A stretch of 64,000 nt of DNA from Cherax quadricarinatus (GCF_038502225.1 NC_091312.1:25605347-25669346); one strand, 5' to 3'. Shown: positions 40,430 through 52,918, counted from the stretch's first letter. Translations and numbers: made by a program. Notes: generated by a model from the sequence alone, not told the origin.

Positions 40430-41960
40430 CAAACTATAGTCGATCAAATGAGAATGCTCTCCTGTTCACCAGCGTCTCGAGGAACATAAATACTAAAAAT
40501 GAGGGATTTCACTTAATTCATGGGTCATAACAGACCCAACTGGACTCACAAACTCCAATCTTGCCATTCCCGAATGGGAATTAAGACAGATGATGCTCCA
40601 TTATTTACTGTCGCGCTGACACTGATATGACGGCCGTTTGATCCCCTTGTTCCTTGTCGTAGGAACAGTTGACAGGGAACCGAGGTAACGGATCCAAATG
40701 TCATACTGCAGAAAAACGGTATGACAAAATCACATTTTACAAAATCGCATTTTTCGCAATTTTCAGCTAAGTTCCGGGTTAAATGTTCAGATCAGTCTGT
40801 ATGTTCTTAAACCCAATATATATGTATATAAGAGAGTTTATGGTACAAAACTCTCGAGTCAACTAGGATTACATCGCCACATAATTTCAACAACTCTCGC
40901 AAGACCAACTGAAGCATAATTTAGGTAATACTTTTTCATGAGGTAAGTTTTTTTTTCTTTTACTTTGCCCACGTACTGTAAGTCAGAGATGGCAACGATG
41001 TTAAAGGAACTGAGGATCGAGCCTTCACCATTCCTGAGGACTGAGGATCGAGCCTTCACCATTCCTGAGGGCTGAGGATCGAACCTTCACCATTTCTTGT
41101 GCGTGTCTTGACAAATACAACCTCAGGATAACTCCCGTCTTAGTGCACCGTAATGATATAGAATATTACCTATATACTATTATTCTTTTCCTTCGTGTTT
41201 TTAACATTCGTATAAAAATAATAACAAAACACATGACCACAGTTATAAATAAATACCAAAATGTAAAAAAAAGAAAAAAAAAAAAGAGAAGCACTTGAAT
41301 TATTAAACATTTGTTAATTTATCATGTTATTAGAATTCTACATTTTTTTAGAATAATTATGCGTCCCCGAAGTACTTTTAAATGGCTGCCTGATTTTCGT
41401 TTTACTTCCTCTGTAGTTTTCATTTATTTCTTGAGAATGCCTTACCTGACAGGCTTCAAATTTTCAAGGTTGATGTAGTGTAACTATGGCAAGGTTCGTG
41501 CAACTACCGGCACGTGCAGGAGCTCTATGTGGAGATTATTCTCGAATTTCTTTTCCAAGAGATAACGTGGGAAAGCCTCTTCTGATCGGCTTCAAACTTT
41601 GAATAATGGTTTATCCTACGTAAAAAAGGTCAAGATTGTTTTCGGAGTGTGAAAGGGCCAATTTATAGATATGATTATTAAAGTCATGTTTTTTTATCAT
41701 GAAATATTATAGCAATGGCTTTTCTGAATGACTTAAACTGTTAACGGCCGAAGAACATCATAAAAAGATGATATATTTTAAGAATAATCTGCGTAAGAGC
41801 AAATTTGTAAATAATCAAACAGATAAAAAACTTGTAATTATTTGGATTCAGTGAGATAACTGGAGAATTTTTTGATCGGCTTCAGGTGAGCGCCGTTACT
41901 AGGCTACATGATTCTCAATTTGCCAAATTTATTGAACAAATTGTGATATTGTTTTGCACT
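40430..41960. other. Non-coding stretch with gatcggcttc boxes
   Basis: No gene. A 30-bp direct duplication (ctgaggatcgagccttcacc) lies at 41010-41065. Minus-strand copies of the dispersed gaagccgatc box occur at about 41440, 41565 and 41860. Confidence 0.5.
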
Positions 41961-41964
41961 CAAT

Positions 41965-42150
41965 ACCTCCGGATTATTATTATTATAATCAAGGGGGAAG
42001 CGCTAAACCCGGAGGATTATACAGCGCCTGGGGGGGGGGGATGTGGAAGGCATTCAGGCTTAATTCGGGGAACTGGAGCACAGATCCAATTCCCTAAATC
42101 AAGAGCCCCTCATCAACATGAAGGAACCTTCCTTGAGGGGTCAATACCTT
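41965..42150 (+). repeat. Dispersed gcgctaaaccc-family repeat
   Basis: An ATT-rich lead is followed by ggaagcgctaaacccggagg, agagcccctcatcaacatga and ccttgaggggtc. It is closely similar to 48788-48955. Confidence 0.75.
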
Positions 42151-42414
42151 GCGGAAAACCTCTCATGATCCGCTTCTATCCTTTGACCCTAACGTAGTTG
42201 ATGATAAATATGAGATACTAAGATTTAGCTGTGAATGAGCAAATTTGTTTATAGGTTAACATAGTTAAAACCTTGGAAATGTTGGACTTTGTGAGGTAAC
42301 TGGAGAATGCTTCTTCTGATCTGCTTCAAACTTTCAACATTAGTGTATCTTAGAGGAAGATTCAGAATCTTAGTGCGATTTGTAGTCTCTTAATGTGATA
42401 ATAATAATAATAAT

Positions 42415-42547
<133 letters not shown>

Positions 42548-43004
42548 GGAATAGCATGCTAACTTTGGACCACTAAGAAATTAGGTTATTCTGAAAAATT
42601 AAACAGAACTTTAAAACTTTTCAAATTACTGTATTATATTTTTTATCCAATTTTCTTTGTCAGGTATTAAGAATGAAGCCGAATTTAAAATGTTTATTTT
42701 TTAAATGCCATGGTATACGGTGTGACTTGTCTATTGGTTTCTGTGATATAACTGGTTGAAGAAACCTCCCCTGGGAAAAATCAACGTTTTTTTTTTTAAT
42801 CACTCCCATCATAACCTGACGGGAATCCCGCCAAGTTTCACTGAGTGATTGTCTTAGATTATTATAGATTATAAAGTTACATTTCTGCGCACGTACACTT
42901 GTACGCAAGCACATATGTGTTCTCAATGGCCACTGATTAAGTGCACTTGTACACCTGCACGTTAATGCAAATATCTAATCCGCCAATGACGTGTCAGCAT
43001 CTCA

Positions 43005-43740
43005 ACGATGAAGAACGTAAAGATACGGTTTAGAGGTTCAGTTGTTAAGACTAGCTTCAGAATGGGGGAAGAAATGTGATCTACGTGACTTTGATCGTGG
43101 AATGATTGTTGGTGCCAGACGGGGTGATCTGAGTATCTCAGAAACTTCTGATCTGGGGTTTTCGCACACAAGTCTCTAGAGTTTGCAGAGAACGGCGTAA
43201 AAAACACAAAACACAGTGAGCGGCAGTTATGTGGCGAGAATGCCTTCATAATGAGAGAGGTCAGAAGAAAATGGCGAGACTGGTTCAAACTAGCAGGAAG
43301 GTGACAGTAGCTCAAATAACCATGTATTGCAAAAGTGGTGTGAAAAAAAAAATATATATCTGAACACACAACATACCGAACCTTCAAGCGGATGGGCTAC
43401 AGCAGCAGGAGACCACAACGGGTTCAGCGAAGAACAGGAAATTTAGGCTGTATTGGGCTCACCAAAATTGGACAGTTGAAAAGTGGAACGTCGCCTAGTC
43501 TGACGAATCGCGATTCCTGTAATGACGTGTAGATGGTAGGGTCAGAATCTGGAGTAAAGCAGAATCTGGAGACTTGCAGCATGGATGTGCAGCCGACAAA
43601 TCTGCAGCAACTGTGTGATGCAATAATGTCAACATGGACTAGGATCTCTAAGGAATGTTTCCAGCACTTTATTGATTCACGCCACGAAGAATTCAGGCTA
43701 TTCTGGGTAAGCCCTGCCAAGTACTAGAAGGAAATGTCTA
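43005..43740 (+). pseudogene. Tc1-like transposase remnant
   Basis: With frameshifts and stops, the plus strand encodes DFDRGMIVGARRGDLSISET and SHTSLSRVCRE, the Tc1-family helix-turn-helix domain. Downstream pieces resemble the DDE region (PKLDS-KVE...). No intact frame and no clear terminal repeats were found. This insertion is one reason copy 1 of the segmental duplication is longer than copy 2. Confidence 0.75.
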
Positions 43741-43959
43741 ATAAATTGGCCATTGCGTTGTGTTGACGTGCTGTTCAGAGTGTTAAAGAACAGGTAGAAA
43801 AAATGAAGAGAGCAGAAAGGCACATATAGAACCATTTAAACTACTGGAAATTTAAAAAAAAAACTGAGAAAGTACTCTCTGGAAGGAAGGCGAGAGAGAT
43901 GCACAATAATATCAACCTGGAAGATACTAAAAGGCCTAGTCCCAAATATGCACACTAGC

Positions 43960-44240
43960 ATAACAAAGTACTGGAATGAGAAATTTGGAAATATAAAATA
44001 AACCAAGTGAAAAAGCATGGGAGCCGTGGGTATGTCAGCCAGATATCAGAAGTGTAGCTGGAACCACTGTGAAGGCCTTCAAGAAGAAACTGGATCATCT
44101 TCGCAGCGTGCCAAATCACCAAGTTGTGATCGATGTGTGTGAGAGCGGGCTCCTGACAGCAACAATTTGGTCAACCAGGTAAACAACAGGGAGGCCCTGA
44201 CCTGAGGTGAGCCACGGGAGTAAGAAAACTCCTGAAACAG
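43960..44240 (+). mobile_element. LINE C-terminal remnant (duplicated locus, copy 1)
   Basis: A broken frame reads GTTVKAFKKKLDHLRSVPN, then ends near gccacgggagtaagaaaact. The counterpart in copy 2 is 53140-53410. Confidence 0.7.
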
Positions 44241-45300
44241 GTCACTGGTAAATCACATGTTGGAATCTATATTAGTTAACGTAATTTTTAAAATCTTTTA
44301 GACTCGTGCTCATCGGACGACAACGGCCATATTGCGATATAAAATTCGGGGAGGGAAGGTTGGAAGTTTTAACCGAGTGAGTCGACGGCTTGTAAAATCA
44401 TCATCCTTACGCAACAAAATAACTATCTGACGACGCCTTTATCTAGAAGTGCTGAGAAGACCTGGGAATTATTCACTCAACGAGCGTCATAACCAGTGGC
44501 GATATATTTGGAATGTGTTAACTGATTAGTAGTGGCCTCCACATGTATCTATTTAGCACTTTTCAAGGGTGTGACAGAAGCAGTTACTAACGGAATATTT
44601 TACTTGCCATATAAATGTTAGTTATCCAGGGGTAGAATAAAAATTAATTATTATCCTCGCCTTTAGGCTTCTGATCTCTCATTGAACTTATATTTCCTGG
44701 TAACCAGTCATAACCAGCACGAGGGTTTATATTCCAGGATGGTTAACCTTAGTGTCAAACATGCTAGGGGTCAGTCATCTGGGAAGACAGAGACTATGGA
44801 CAAGCTTCCCACAAATCCGTTCCGTGATTCCTACATGAGTGACACTGCTGGTCCTGTTGGTCATTAGTCCATTTGTTTGATTATCACCTGAATTAATCTG
44901 CAAAGGCAGGAACCACTTTCTATTAAAAAAAGTCCACAACTTTCCCCAGTGATCCTGAAAACACTTATCATCACCAAAAGTATTTTTACACATCTGAATC
45001 AAAGAGGGACTTATTTAAATATTCTTACACATGTAATGCCTTATATGAAATATTAAAATAATGAGAAGCTTATCCTATCATCTAAGATACACAACAACTA
45101 AGAAATGTATACATTGTAATGCGTATGTAAAATGGGAATGTCAGTGGCTACGATGGTCGACTTACAAGGTCACAATGTGGGAGTGATGGTAGTGGTGGCG
45201 TAAGGCAGGTGTTGTCTTCCCAGATAGGTGGAGAGCCACTTTCTCCTTATTATATTATTTCAGTACTTTAGTTGTTATTAAACCACACAAAGCAGTTGCA
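44241..45300. repeat. Segmental duplication, distal part of copy 1
   Basis: Non-coding. Blocks at about 44410-44540, 44690-44790 and 45140-45290 match 53570-53700, 53705-53800 and 54618-54775 in the same order and orientation. Example shared cores are cctgggaattattcac and ggctacgatggtcgactt. Confidence 0.8.
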
Positions 45301-45909
45301 TGTTTATTACGAACACAGATAGCAAATTCAGGGCCTGTTGCACTTGGCCGTAACTGAAGTCAGCAGAAAAATAAGCAACCTGGCCGTGAAGAGCAAGGCA
45401 AACGCAGAAGAGGTAGTTTTTCTATTCTTATATGTTTCTTCTCTCTTATATACAATATTTACAAAGTTAAATCAGCAATGTAACAATAAGACGAAGAGCC
45501 ACTCATAACTGAAGGTTGCACTTCAATATTCAAGAGAGTATTAAGTGGTTAGGACCAACTAAGAGGGTCAAACATAACACCTTGACCGTCAAGCCAACTC
45601 TCACACTATTGGTTGATTGGATTGGACAATTAATACTAAAGTTGGGCCAAAGAACTGCTCCATTCTGAACCGCCAATTCTATAGTCGAAAGTACATGCCA
45701 TTGGATGTGTAATGAATATTAAATAAACCGCAGCGTTCTCGTAGCACACCACAATGTTATTATAACATTGATGTAGAAACAGTAATATGAATTATATATA
45801 AATATATGTAGATTTAATAAATATTAGGTCCATGACCATCAATTAAGTAATTCTTTTAAAATAGTTTTAAAACAATTGATGGTAATGGACCATCAATTAA
45901 ATAATTGTT

Positions 45910-46143
45910 GAACATTAAAATGGTATGAAATACCGACAGATTGTTAGGTAAGACACATATGCAACAGTTAGGTTTCTTTATTTCGAAACGTTTCGCCTAC
46001 ACAGTAGGCTTCTTCAGTCGAGTACAGGAAAGTTGATAGAAGCAGAAGATACTTGAAGACGATGTAATCAGTCCATCACCCTTAAAGTTTTGAGGTGGTC
46101 AGTCCCTCAGTCTGGAGAAGAGCATTGTTCCGTTGTCTGAAAC
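45910..46143. mobile_element. Single-arm insertion element D with 10-bp target duplication
   Basis: Flanked by AATAATTGTT at 45900-45909 and 46144-46153. The 234-bp body equals one arm of element C (gaacattaaaatggtatgaa start, ccgttgtctgaa end). It contains cgaaacgtttcgcctacaca. Confidence 0.8.
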
Positions 46144-46543
46144 AATAATTGTTATAATTATTTTATATACTAATGTGAACATTAGTATATAATAACTATA
46201 AGAACAAATTGGCAGGTCCACGAGTAGCTCGTTCATTGTTTCATAAAGGAATCGGTTACATGGGACAAAACATGGAAACAATACCAATATAATGACGCTA
46301 GTAGCACCAACGATCTACATTCGTCTCATCTCTTAGTGCCATATTCTTTAATTCATTAAATTTGTTTTATTAGGGAAGTTTGAAAGAAAGAGGATTTTTT
46401 ACCGTTTCATTTTTCACAACGATATACAAGACTGTATAAACCGATCACCAGGTAATAGTAAACTAGACTTGTTTTAGTGGCTGCCACTTGTACCTCAGTG
46501 TACACAACAGAGATAGTGCAAGGCGGACATGTGTTCCTAACAC

Positions 46544-46548
<5 letters not shown>

Positions 46549-46634
<86 letters not shown>
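46549..46634. repeat. (TA)n microsatellite
   Basis: About 43 TA units. Confidence 0.97.
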
Positions 46635-46638
<4 letters not shown>

Positions 46639-46849
46639 GTCTTGGAAAGTCTGTAGGTGTGTGCAGGTCTTGATTTAATAGGAAAGAATGTGAATGAGTT
46701 TATTTCCCTTCATGGAATACATGAGAATTTTTCTGGTTTCTCTGAGGAAGGACGAAGTTTCTCTGTCCAGTGTTTGACACACAAACCCAACATATCATTA
46801 TGCATCATCGCTTACGGGATGGGCCGAGCACCTCACACACTGGTAAGTG

Positions 46850-47475
46850 AACATTAAAATGGTATAAAATACCGACAGATTGTTAGGTAAGACACATATG
46901 CAACAGTTAGGTATCTTTATTTCGAAACGTTTCGCCTACACAGTAGGCTTCTTCAGTCGAGTACAGAAAAGTTGATAGAAGCAGAAGATACTTGAAGACG
47001 ATGTAATCAGTCCATCACCCTTAAAGTTTTGAGGTGGTCAGTCCCTCAGTCTGGAGAAGAGCATTGTTCCGTTGTCTGAATGGTATTTTATACCATTTTA
47101 ATGTTCATTCTGTCAGACACTGCAACACAAGGGTATCTTGGTACAGACCATCAACTTCGACCTCTACTAGTGAGAACGGCTGGGTTTGAGAGGGACCTGC
47201 CCTCCCAAAGCAACCTACGTCTCACCTCCTGGCACTATATAAAGGCTCCATCCTGTCACTTCAACTTCATATTGTTTCAGACAACGGAACAATGCTCTTC
47301 TCCAGACTGAGGGACTGACCACCTCAAAACTTTAAGGGTGATGGACTGATTACATCGTCTTCAAGTATCTTCTGCTTCTATCAACTTTTCTGTACTCGAC
47401 TGAAGAAGCCTACTGTGTAGGCGAAACGTTTCGAAATAAAGATACCTAACTGTTGCATATGTGTCTTACCTAACA
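46850..47475. mobile_element. Inverted-repeat insertion element C with 16-bp target duplication
   Basis: Flanked by CACACACTGGTAAGTG at 46834-46849 and 47476-47491. Two arms of about 200 bp (46880-47078 and 47278-47475) are near-perfect reverse complements around a 200-bp centre, so the element can fold into one long hairpin. No open frame. Same family as A, B and D. Confidence 0.9.
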
Positions 47476-48009
47476 CACACACTGGTAAGTGTTTTAGTTG
47501 AACACCTTCCCAAAATACTGGGCACAGTCAGCAGCTGGCACTTCCGACATTCAAGAGACTCATTAGTTTGGACGTTGTCTTCTTCATTCAAGTCGGGAAA
47601 ACCAGCAAAGAGCACTGAATATGCCTTCAGGAGAAATAAAACCAGTAATGCTTACATAGTCTATTTATTCTCACGTCAAGGACAGGGAAAGAACACAGCT
47701 GTTACGCCGCTAGATTGACAGAACCAGACGCATAATTCTAGAAGCAGTAGTAATCGATTTTACCAAGACCATTGGAATGCACATGTCGGATACACCTGCT
47801 GCAAATAAGTAAGAGTGTAAGCTTTAGGTAATCTTTGTGTACATAACACACAAATTGTTAACAATGCTCTTGTGGTCACATACGTAACCAGATAAACTCA
47901 AACACTGATACTTATTTTTGATCAGGAGGTATATATGCCTTATTTCACAGCAACCAATTTGATTAATAAAGCTTGTACGTTATAACTCACACAACCTAAC
48001 ATCAGAAGA

Positions 48010-48780
48010 CACCTTCCTTTGAGAAACACAAGCTACCTATAAAAGTTTAAAGCTGACCAGACGATGCATTTTCCGTAAATTTTACCCAAGATACATTATA
48101 CCGGTATTAAAAATCTGAAGCCGATCGATCAAGATCTCGAGTGATTAATGTAAATTTGTGAAAAAGTTAATGAAAACGTTGCTGATAATGTTCCTAAAAT
48201 AGGAAAGTCTCGTTTAATTTAAAAATCGTTAGTTTTACTTTCTCGTTTACATTCTAATTAAAATTCTCTACAAATCTATAAGAAAAATATTTGATTTTGA
48301 TTTTTAAAAAAGCCCAAGTTGATGAAATTGGCAAAAACGGCAATTTTCACCCACTTAGCACAAAATTAAAACGAGAAATACTTCCAGTAAGATACACCAG
48401 CAATGAAGGTTTGAAACCAATCAGAAAAGGCATTCTCTAGTTTTTACATGGGAAACAATTGGCTTAATAAAATTAGGAAAATCTAAATTTATACAACCCA
48501 GAGAATATGACAGGTTTTATTTTAATAAAACCCACCGATGGTAAAAGTTTGAAGCCGATCAGAAACGACATTCATCAGTAACTGAAGGATTATAAGTTTG
48601 CTTTTAACAATTCCAGTAAAACTACAAAATTGCACCTATTCGGACTAAACTTATGGGTTATCATCCTTCTTATAGGACGCATCGTTAATAATATTTTGAA
48701 ACTTAGTCAGAAAAAGCATTCCTTAGTTACTGAGCAAAAATGAATGTCACCATCAAATAAATAAAATTTTTAAATAGGGA
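48010..48780. repeat. Cluster of dispersed gaagccgatc boxes
   Basis: Plus-strand diverged copies near 48045, 48115, 48415, 48550 and 48700, plus one at 49012. The spacing is irregular and the DNA between them is unrelated. 47492-48009 holds nothing recognised. Confidence 0.65.
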
Positions 48781-48787
48781 TTTATAT

Positions 48788-48955
48788 CATTATTATAATT
48801 ATGGGGAGCGCTAAACCCGTAGAATTATACAGCTCATGTTGAGGGGGATTGAAGGTATTCAGGCTCAGTTCAAGGAACCAGAGCACAGATCCAATTCCCT
48901 AGATCAAGAGCCCCTCACCAGCGCCAAGGAACCTCCCTTGAGGAGTTCAGGGATT
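48788..48955 (+). repeat. Dispersed gcgctaaaccc-family repeat
   Basis: gggagcgctaaacccgtaga, then agatccaattccctagatca and cctcccttgaggagt. Closely similar to 41965-42150. Confidence 0.75.
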
Positions 48956-49299
48956 TATAACAGCCAACAGCTGTGCGAGTCATGCGCCCGGCAGTCACGT
49001 CTGTGGCGAAAATTGGAAGCCGATCAGATGAATCATTAACCAGTTGTGGCACGAATTCTTTAATTTTTTTTATTTGCTCTTAAACTACATCAACAAATTT
49101 GCCTGCACGCGAACCAAAGCGTAATTAATCGAGCTCTCTGGAGATCTATAGTTAAGTGTAAGAGAGCTTGACTTAGTGTCATTGGAGCTCAAGTTCTTTT
49201 TCCATGCTGGAAAGAGAGGCAGGAGTGTATAAAATTAAGGGTTAGTGGGGTATAGGTTAGTTTCAGTTCAAAATTTAGAGAACTTAGAGCAAGAAAGTC

Positions 49300-49610
49300 A
49301 GCCCCTTGGCCTGGTGGCTAAAGCTCTTGTTTCACACGGCGAGGATCCGGGTTCAATTCCCGGTGAGGGTAGAAACATTGGGCGTGTTTCCTTACACCGG
49401 TTGTCTATGTTCCCCATCAGTAAAATAGACACCTGGGTGTTAGTCGATTAGTGTGGGTCGCATCCTGGGACAAAACTAACCTAATTTGCCCGAAATGCTC
49501 TGCATAACAAGCGGATTTCTATATAGTAGTATGTCACTGATGTCAGCTAGGACTGTATACCTTGTACATGTACTTGTAGAAATAGATATTATATTATTAT
49601 AAGAGTGAGT
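49300..49610 (+). mobile_element. tRNA-derived SINE, well preserved
   Basis: The tRNA-like head contains cctggtggctaaagctc (A box) and ccgggttcaattcccggtga (B box with its T-arm stem). The family body (tagtgtgggtcgcatcctgg) and a tail ending in ATT repeats follow. The paired CCGGG/CCCGG T-arm is still intact. Confidence 0.88.
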
Positions 49611-49611
49611 G

Positions 49612-50215
49612 TGTTGGGGCGGTTCAAATGTCGGAAATGGGTCCTGCGTGCTCTTTGGTAGGACGCTCTTAATAAATGTTGGACGGCCAGTACGACCTCA
49701 CAGTTCTCAAAGAGTGGCGCCTCTTGTTTCTCCATGTGATATCCATGAGTGAGGCGCGTGTCCAGTGCATAAGCGTGAGAGTGTGGTTTACCAGTCCCGA
49801 CGACGGTGCGAAGGAGATGGACAAAATCCTGAACGTGGTTTAGTAGAAGACAGTTTGTTGCGGTCCAGAGAGGACCAACATTGTTGCCAGCATTGTGAAG
49901 GTGGTGAGAGAGCACTAAAAATAAGTTGTCCGAGAAGAATAATCCTACGGGAAATATGAAGGTCTTGTATAGCTGACCGAGCCGATGTTCATTGCTCTGA
50001 ACATCGGCATGTGCAGGAATGTATACGAAGGACGATGTATACAAAGGACGATGGGATGACGGGAGTCGAATTTCTGGAAAGCCTGTAAGGCAATTTGGGA
50101 TTCCGAAACATCTACGAATGACATGGTGGACGTGGTCGTACTCTGGATGATGGCAGTGAGAATTATAACTTTGCTGTGACGATGCTAGTAATTGACCTCT
50201 GATGATTCGTTATGA
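49612..50215 (-). other. Possible decayed retroelement frame, minus strand
   Basis: A 151-codon minus-strand frame (49589-50044) runs into the preceding SINE. The wider segment has more GC than its surroundings and looks once-coding. A HVIRRCFGIPN-like pattern upstream of the frame recalls LINE C-termini, but I cannot assign it. Confidence 0.25.
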
Positions 50216-50464
50216 AAAAAAAAACAGGGGATTTAGAACCATCAGTGTGCAAGCAATAGCATAAGGATGGGACTGGAAGTGATCAAGAAAGAGTGAACGT
50301 AAAGCTGTAGGAGGCAAGTGAGCTTTTGTGCATGGAAGTGTGAGGTACAGCAAACATGAATCATTGGAATTGCCCAAGGAGGGAGGGGAAAAACGAGAGG
50401 CAAGGTGAGTACAAAGATGCAGTACAATCTATCAGCAATCTAAAAATACCTCGACTACTGGATC

Positions 50465-50510
50465 GTGACGCTGCATGTGAAAAACATGCAGCGTCGCTGA
50501 TATAAAAGAC
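50465..50510 (+). promoter_or_regulatory. GPx copy 2 promoter: ARE-like inverted repeat and TATA box
   Basis: GACGCTGCATGT (50467-50478) and ACATGCAGCGTC (50484-50495) form a perfect 12-bp inverted repeat with a 5-base spacer. The left arm reads GTGACGCTGCA (50465-50475), which fits the antioxidant response element core RTGACnnnGCR bound by CNC-bZIP/small Maf factors. tataaaaga follows at 50501. In copy 1 the right arm and TATA box survive but the left arm does not. Confidence 0.7.
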
Positions 50511-50546
50511 CCAAAGAAACTGCCTGTTGCAGGCAGTACTGACAAG

Positions 50547-52166
50547 ATGGCCCGGTTAGTGCCGCTGCTGCTGGGCGCGGCCCTGCTGAGCCCAGGGCTC
50601 GCGGAAATCTTCCCTCGTCGTGTCTGTGGGGAAATCGAAGGCGACATTTACCAATTCTCAGCCAATTTGCTGGAGAATGGAACTGAAGTCAGCTTGGAAG
50701 AGTACAGGGGCAAGGTGGGTAGTTATCACGATACAGATACGTTAACTTCAGTTTTAATTTTTTTCACTCTTTGGAGGTTGTCCCCATTATTATTATTTAT
50801 TTCTCTAAATTAATCTTAATTAATAATCATTTTCGGAGCAATATGCATCTGGCTGTTTCATTATATACATTTTATCCTTTGGCTATTACGTAACTCATGT
50901 AGTATTCATGCACCGCTCATTAAATCAAACCAATGCAGGAAATATTGTTCTAACACCCTTGATTTGTATTAATTATTTCCTTTTCTTGCACTTCTGGAGT
51001 TGAAACTTATGGTAAATAACATATATTTTATCTTCAAGTTTATACGCTCTTAGAGAAAACATCTTTGCAGTGCTTGTCTACACATTAAATACACCTTATT
51101 CTCCATGCCAAATTTTCGCTTGTTTATCCTCGCCCACCAACAGACGGTGTAATGTGTGTTTGTCCCACAGGTGGTGTTGGTGGTCAATGTGGCCACCTAT
51201 TGAGGACTCACCGTGGCCTCTTACACCCAAATGAATGCACTTGCGGAGTTCTACGTCGATGAGGACTTCGTAATCCTTGGCTTTCCTTGCAATCAGTTTG
51301 GACTGGTAACGTTAACAAATAATTAATATTTATGTACAAGGACTTTTCTTCTGTGTTATATATTATCAATTACGTTATAAGACCTACATATTTAGCAGAT
51401 CTAGGCAATGTATATTTCTTAGCCATCTTTATCATAATGTTAAAACGTTTTCCTTTCTAAAAACAGCAAGAGCCGGGAAACAACAGCGAGATATTGAACG
51501 ATGTCCGCTATGTCCGTCCAGGCGGTGGATTTGAGCCTCTGATGACCTTCTTTGAGAAGATTGATGTGAACGGCAATAATGAGCACCCACTCTTTACATT
51601 CCTGAAGGTGAGTTCAAGTATATTTTAATTGTTTTGTAGAATTCAGAGGAAAGCTGTTCATCTCATCACTGCACCTGACCTCACATGTAATCTTGAATCT
51701 TAGCTTCCAACTACAAAACTGCACCACTTGTGAACTGTACACTTTTCTTCGAATATAGTCAAATAATACATCCACTGCAATTTCTTCAAACTGATATTGG
51801 ATCTTTGTTGGTAATGCCTTACAATCTTTTGCTTTTGCAATGCTTTATGGTAGACCTCTGTCTGTAAACGTTCACATTTCTTTACCTATTTCTTTCGAGT
51901 AAGCGTTAGTGAATAGGTAGCTTTGTTTTTTCTGAACTATGATTAAATTTAATATTTGTCTGGTTCCCATTCAGAGTGCCTGTGAGACTACGTTCACGGA
52001 GTTCGACTCAGATCTCTTTTATGAGCCCCTAAGAATTGGGGATCTTCAGTGGAACTTCGAGAAGTTCCTGATCAGTAGAGATGGCAAGCCGTACTCACGC
52101 TACCATCCAATTGTTGTAGATCCTGATGCGCTCAAGGATGACATCAACACTCTTCTCAACGCTTAG
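50547..52166 (+). CDS. GPX: Secreted glutathione peroxidase, selenocysteine form (copy 2)
   Basis: Exons 50547-50714, 51171-51305, 51467-51607 and 51975-52166 (TAG) give 211 residues with TGA at codon 67 read as selenocysteine. All introns are phase 0 and match copies 1 and 3. Residues 1-19 form a signal peptide ([14 protein letters not shown]); an NGT sequon lies near residue 45. The catalytic site reads NVATY-Sec-GLT. The catalytic tetrad is complete: Sec, Gln (CAA 51467-51469, in FGLQEPG), and Trp-Asn in WNFEKF. FPCNQFG and [10 protein letters not shown] match the GPx1/GPx3 type. The family reduces hydrogen peroxide and organic peroxides with glutathione; secretion suggests a haemolymph role. 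A SECIS lies 112 bases after the stop. A standard gene finder would break this gene at the TGA. Confidence 0.95.
51201..51203 (+). other. In-frame TGA, selenocysteine codon
   Basis: TGA follows ACC TAT and precedes GGA CTC ACC, exactly at the catalytic position. Copies 1 and 3 have TGC in the same place. The frame continues with conserved GPx sequence on both sides. Confidence 0.95.
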
Positions 52167-52277
52167 GACTTTCTCGAGGACTTCATTCTACTCGAGTGGA
52201 CACCCACCTCCTATCCTTGGACTTCCAGCTGAAGTTCCGTAACATGTCCATGCCCATTCTCATACAGCATCCCGCCC

Positions 52278-52319
52278 ATGACGACGCTGTCAAAAACCTT
52301 CAGGAGGGCAGCGTCTGAA
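52278..52319 (+). promoter_or_regulatory. SECIS element of GPx copy 2
   Basis: ATGA (52278-52281) and TGA (52316-52318) form the SECIS K-turn core. GACGCTG (52283-52289) pairs perfectly with CAGCGTC (52309-52315). AAAAA (52292-52296) supplies the conserved unpaired adenines, ten bases after ATGA. CCTT and AGGG can pair around a CAGG loop, giving the type II shape with an extra apical mini-helix. It recruits SBP2 and the Sec-specific elongation factor in animals. Confidence 0.92.
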
Positions 52320-52454
52320 GTAATATAGGGAAGTGTGGCCACTTGTGCATTCTGGCTGCCACTCTCCTGTCTGTGGGCTGCTGCAGAGGCTGGACTGGGC
52401 TGGACGGAGCCGCTGGAAGCCACATCTGCACCGTGAATATGAATGTTAATTTCC

Positions 52455-52460
52455 AATAAA
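52455..52460 (+). promoter_or_regulatory. Polyadenylation signal, GPx copy 2
   Basis: AATAAA after the SECIS, in the same context (ccaataaa) as copy 1. Confidence 0.75.
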
Positions 52461-52918
52461 ACATTCCACTAAGCCGTTTTTTTTTTTGGGTTAAAAAAAA
52501 AAGTAACCAATGGAATAGGCTGTACGCGGGGGCGGGGAGACAAATATGAATGTAGTAAAAATTTATATTGATTAAGATTATTCATTCGACAAAAAAATCA
52601 CAATGAAAATCACACGAGAGTAACATCACAGCATTAATAAAATTATGAAAAAAATTAAATTTACGATTCTATTAAATTTGACAGGAGCTATAGACATAAC
52701 TAATATATATATTCATAGTGGGAAACAAATATTTTATTTTTCTTATTGCTACCAACATTATACTTATTAAAATAATTCGGAAACTTTTCTCATTTTTCAA
52801 AAGGTTTTAAAAGTTAGGAAAGGATCGAAAACAATCTTGCACTTAAGTCTGCTGAGACTTAGTACAATACTTAAGACATTATTTGTAACATTAAACTTCT
52901 AACAATTAAAGATACAGA

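Noticed and set aside
47395..47440. Hammerhead ribozyme in the GAAACG repeats
   Set aside because: ctgaaga, a perfect gcctac/gtaggc stem and gaaa match part of the hammerhead core, but I could not find a stem III with the required U-H cleavage site, and related copies change the core (ctgataa). A descriptor search (RNAMotif/Infernal) would decide.
49589..50044. A novel 151-residue protein on the minus strand
   Set aside because: The frame runs into the preceding SINE, has no recognisable domain, and is more likely a decayed retroelement.
51171..51305. GPx copy 2 as a pseudogene because of its TGA
   Set aside because: The stop is exactly at the catalytic Sec position, all other codons and splice sites are intact, and a SECIS is present.
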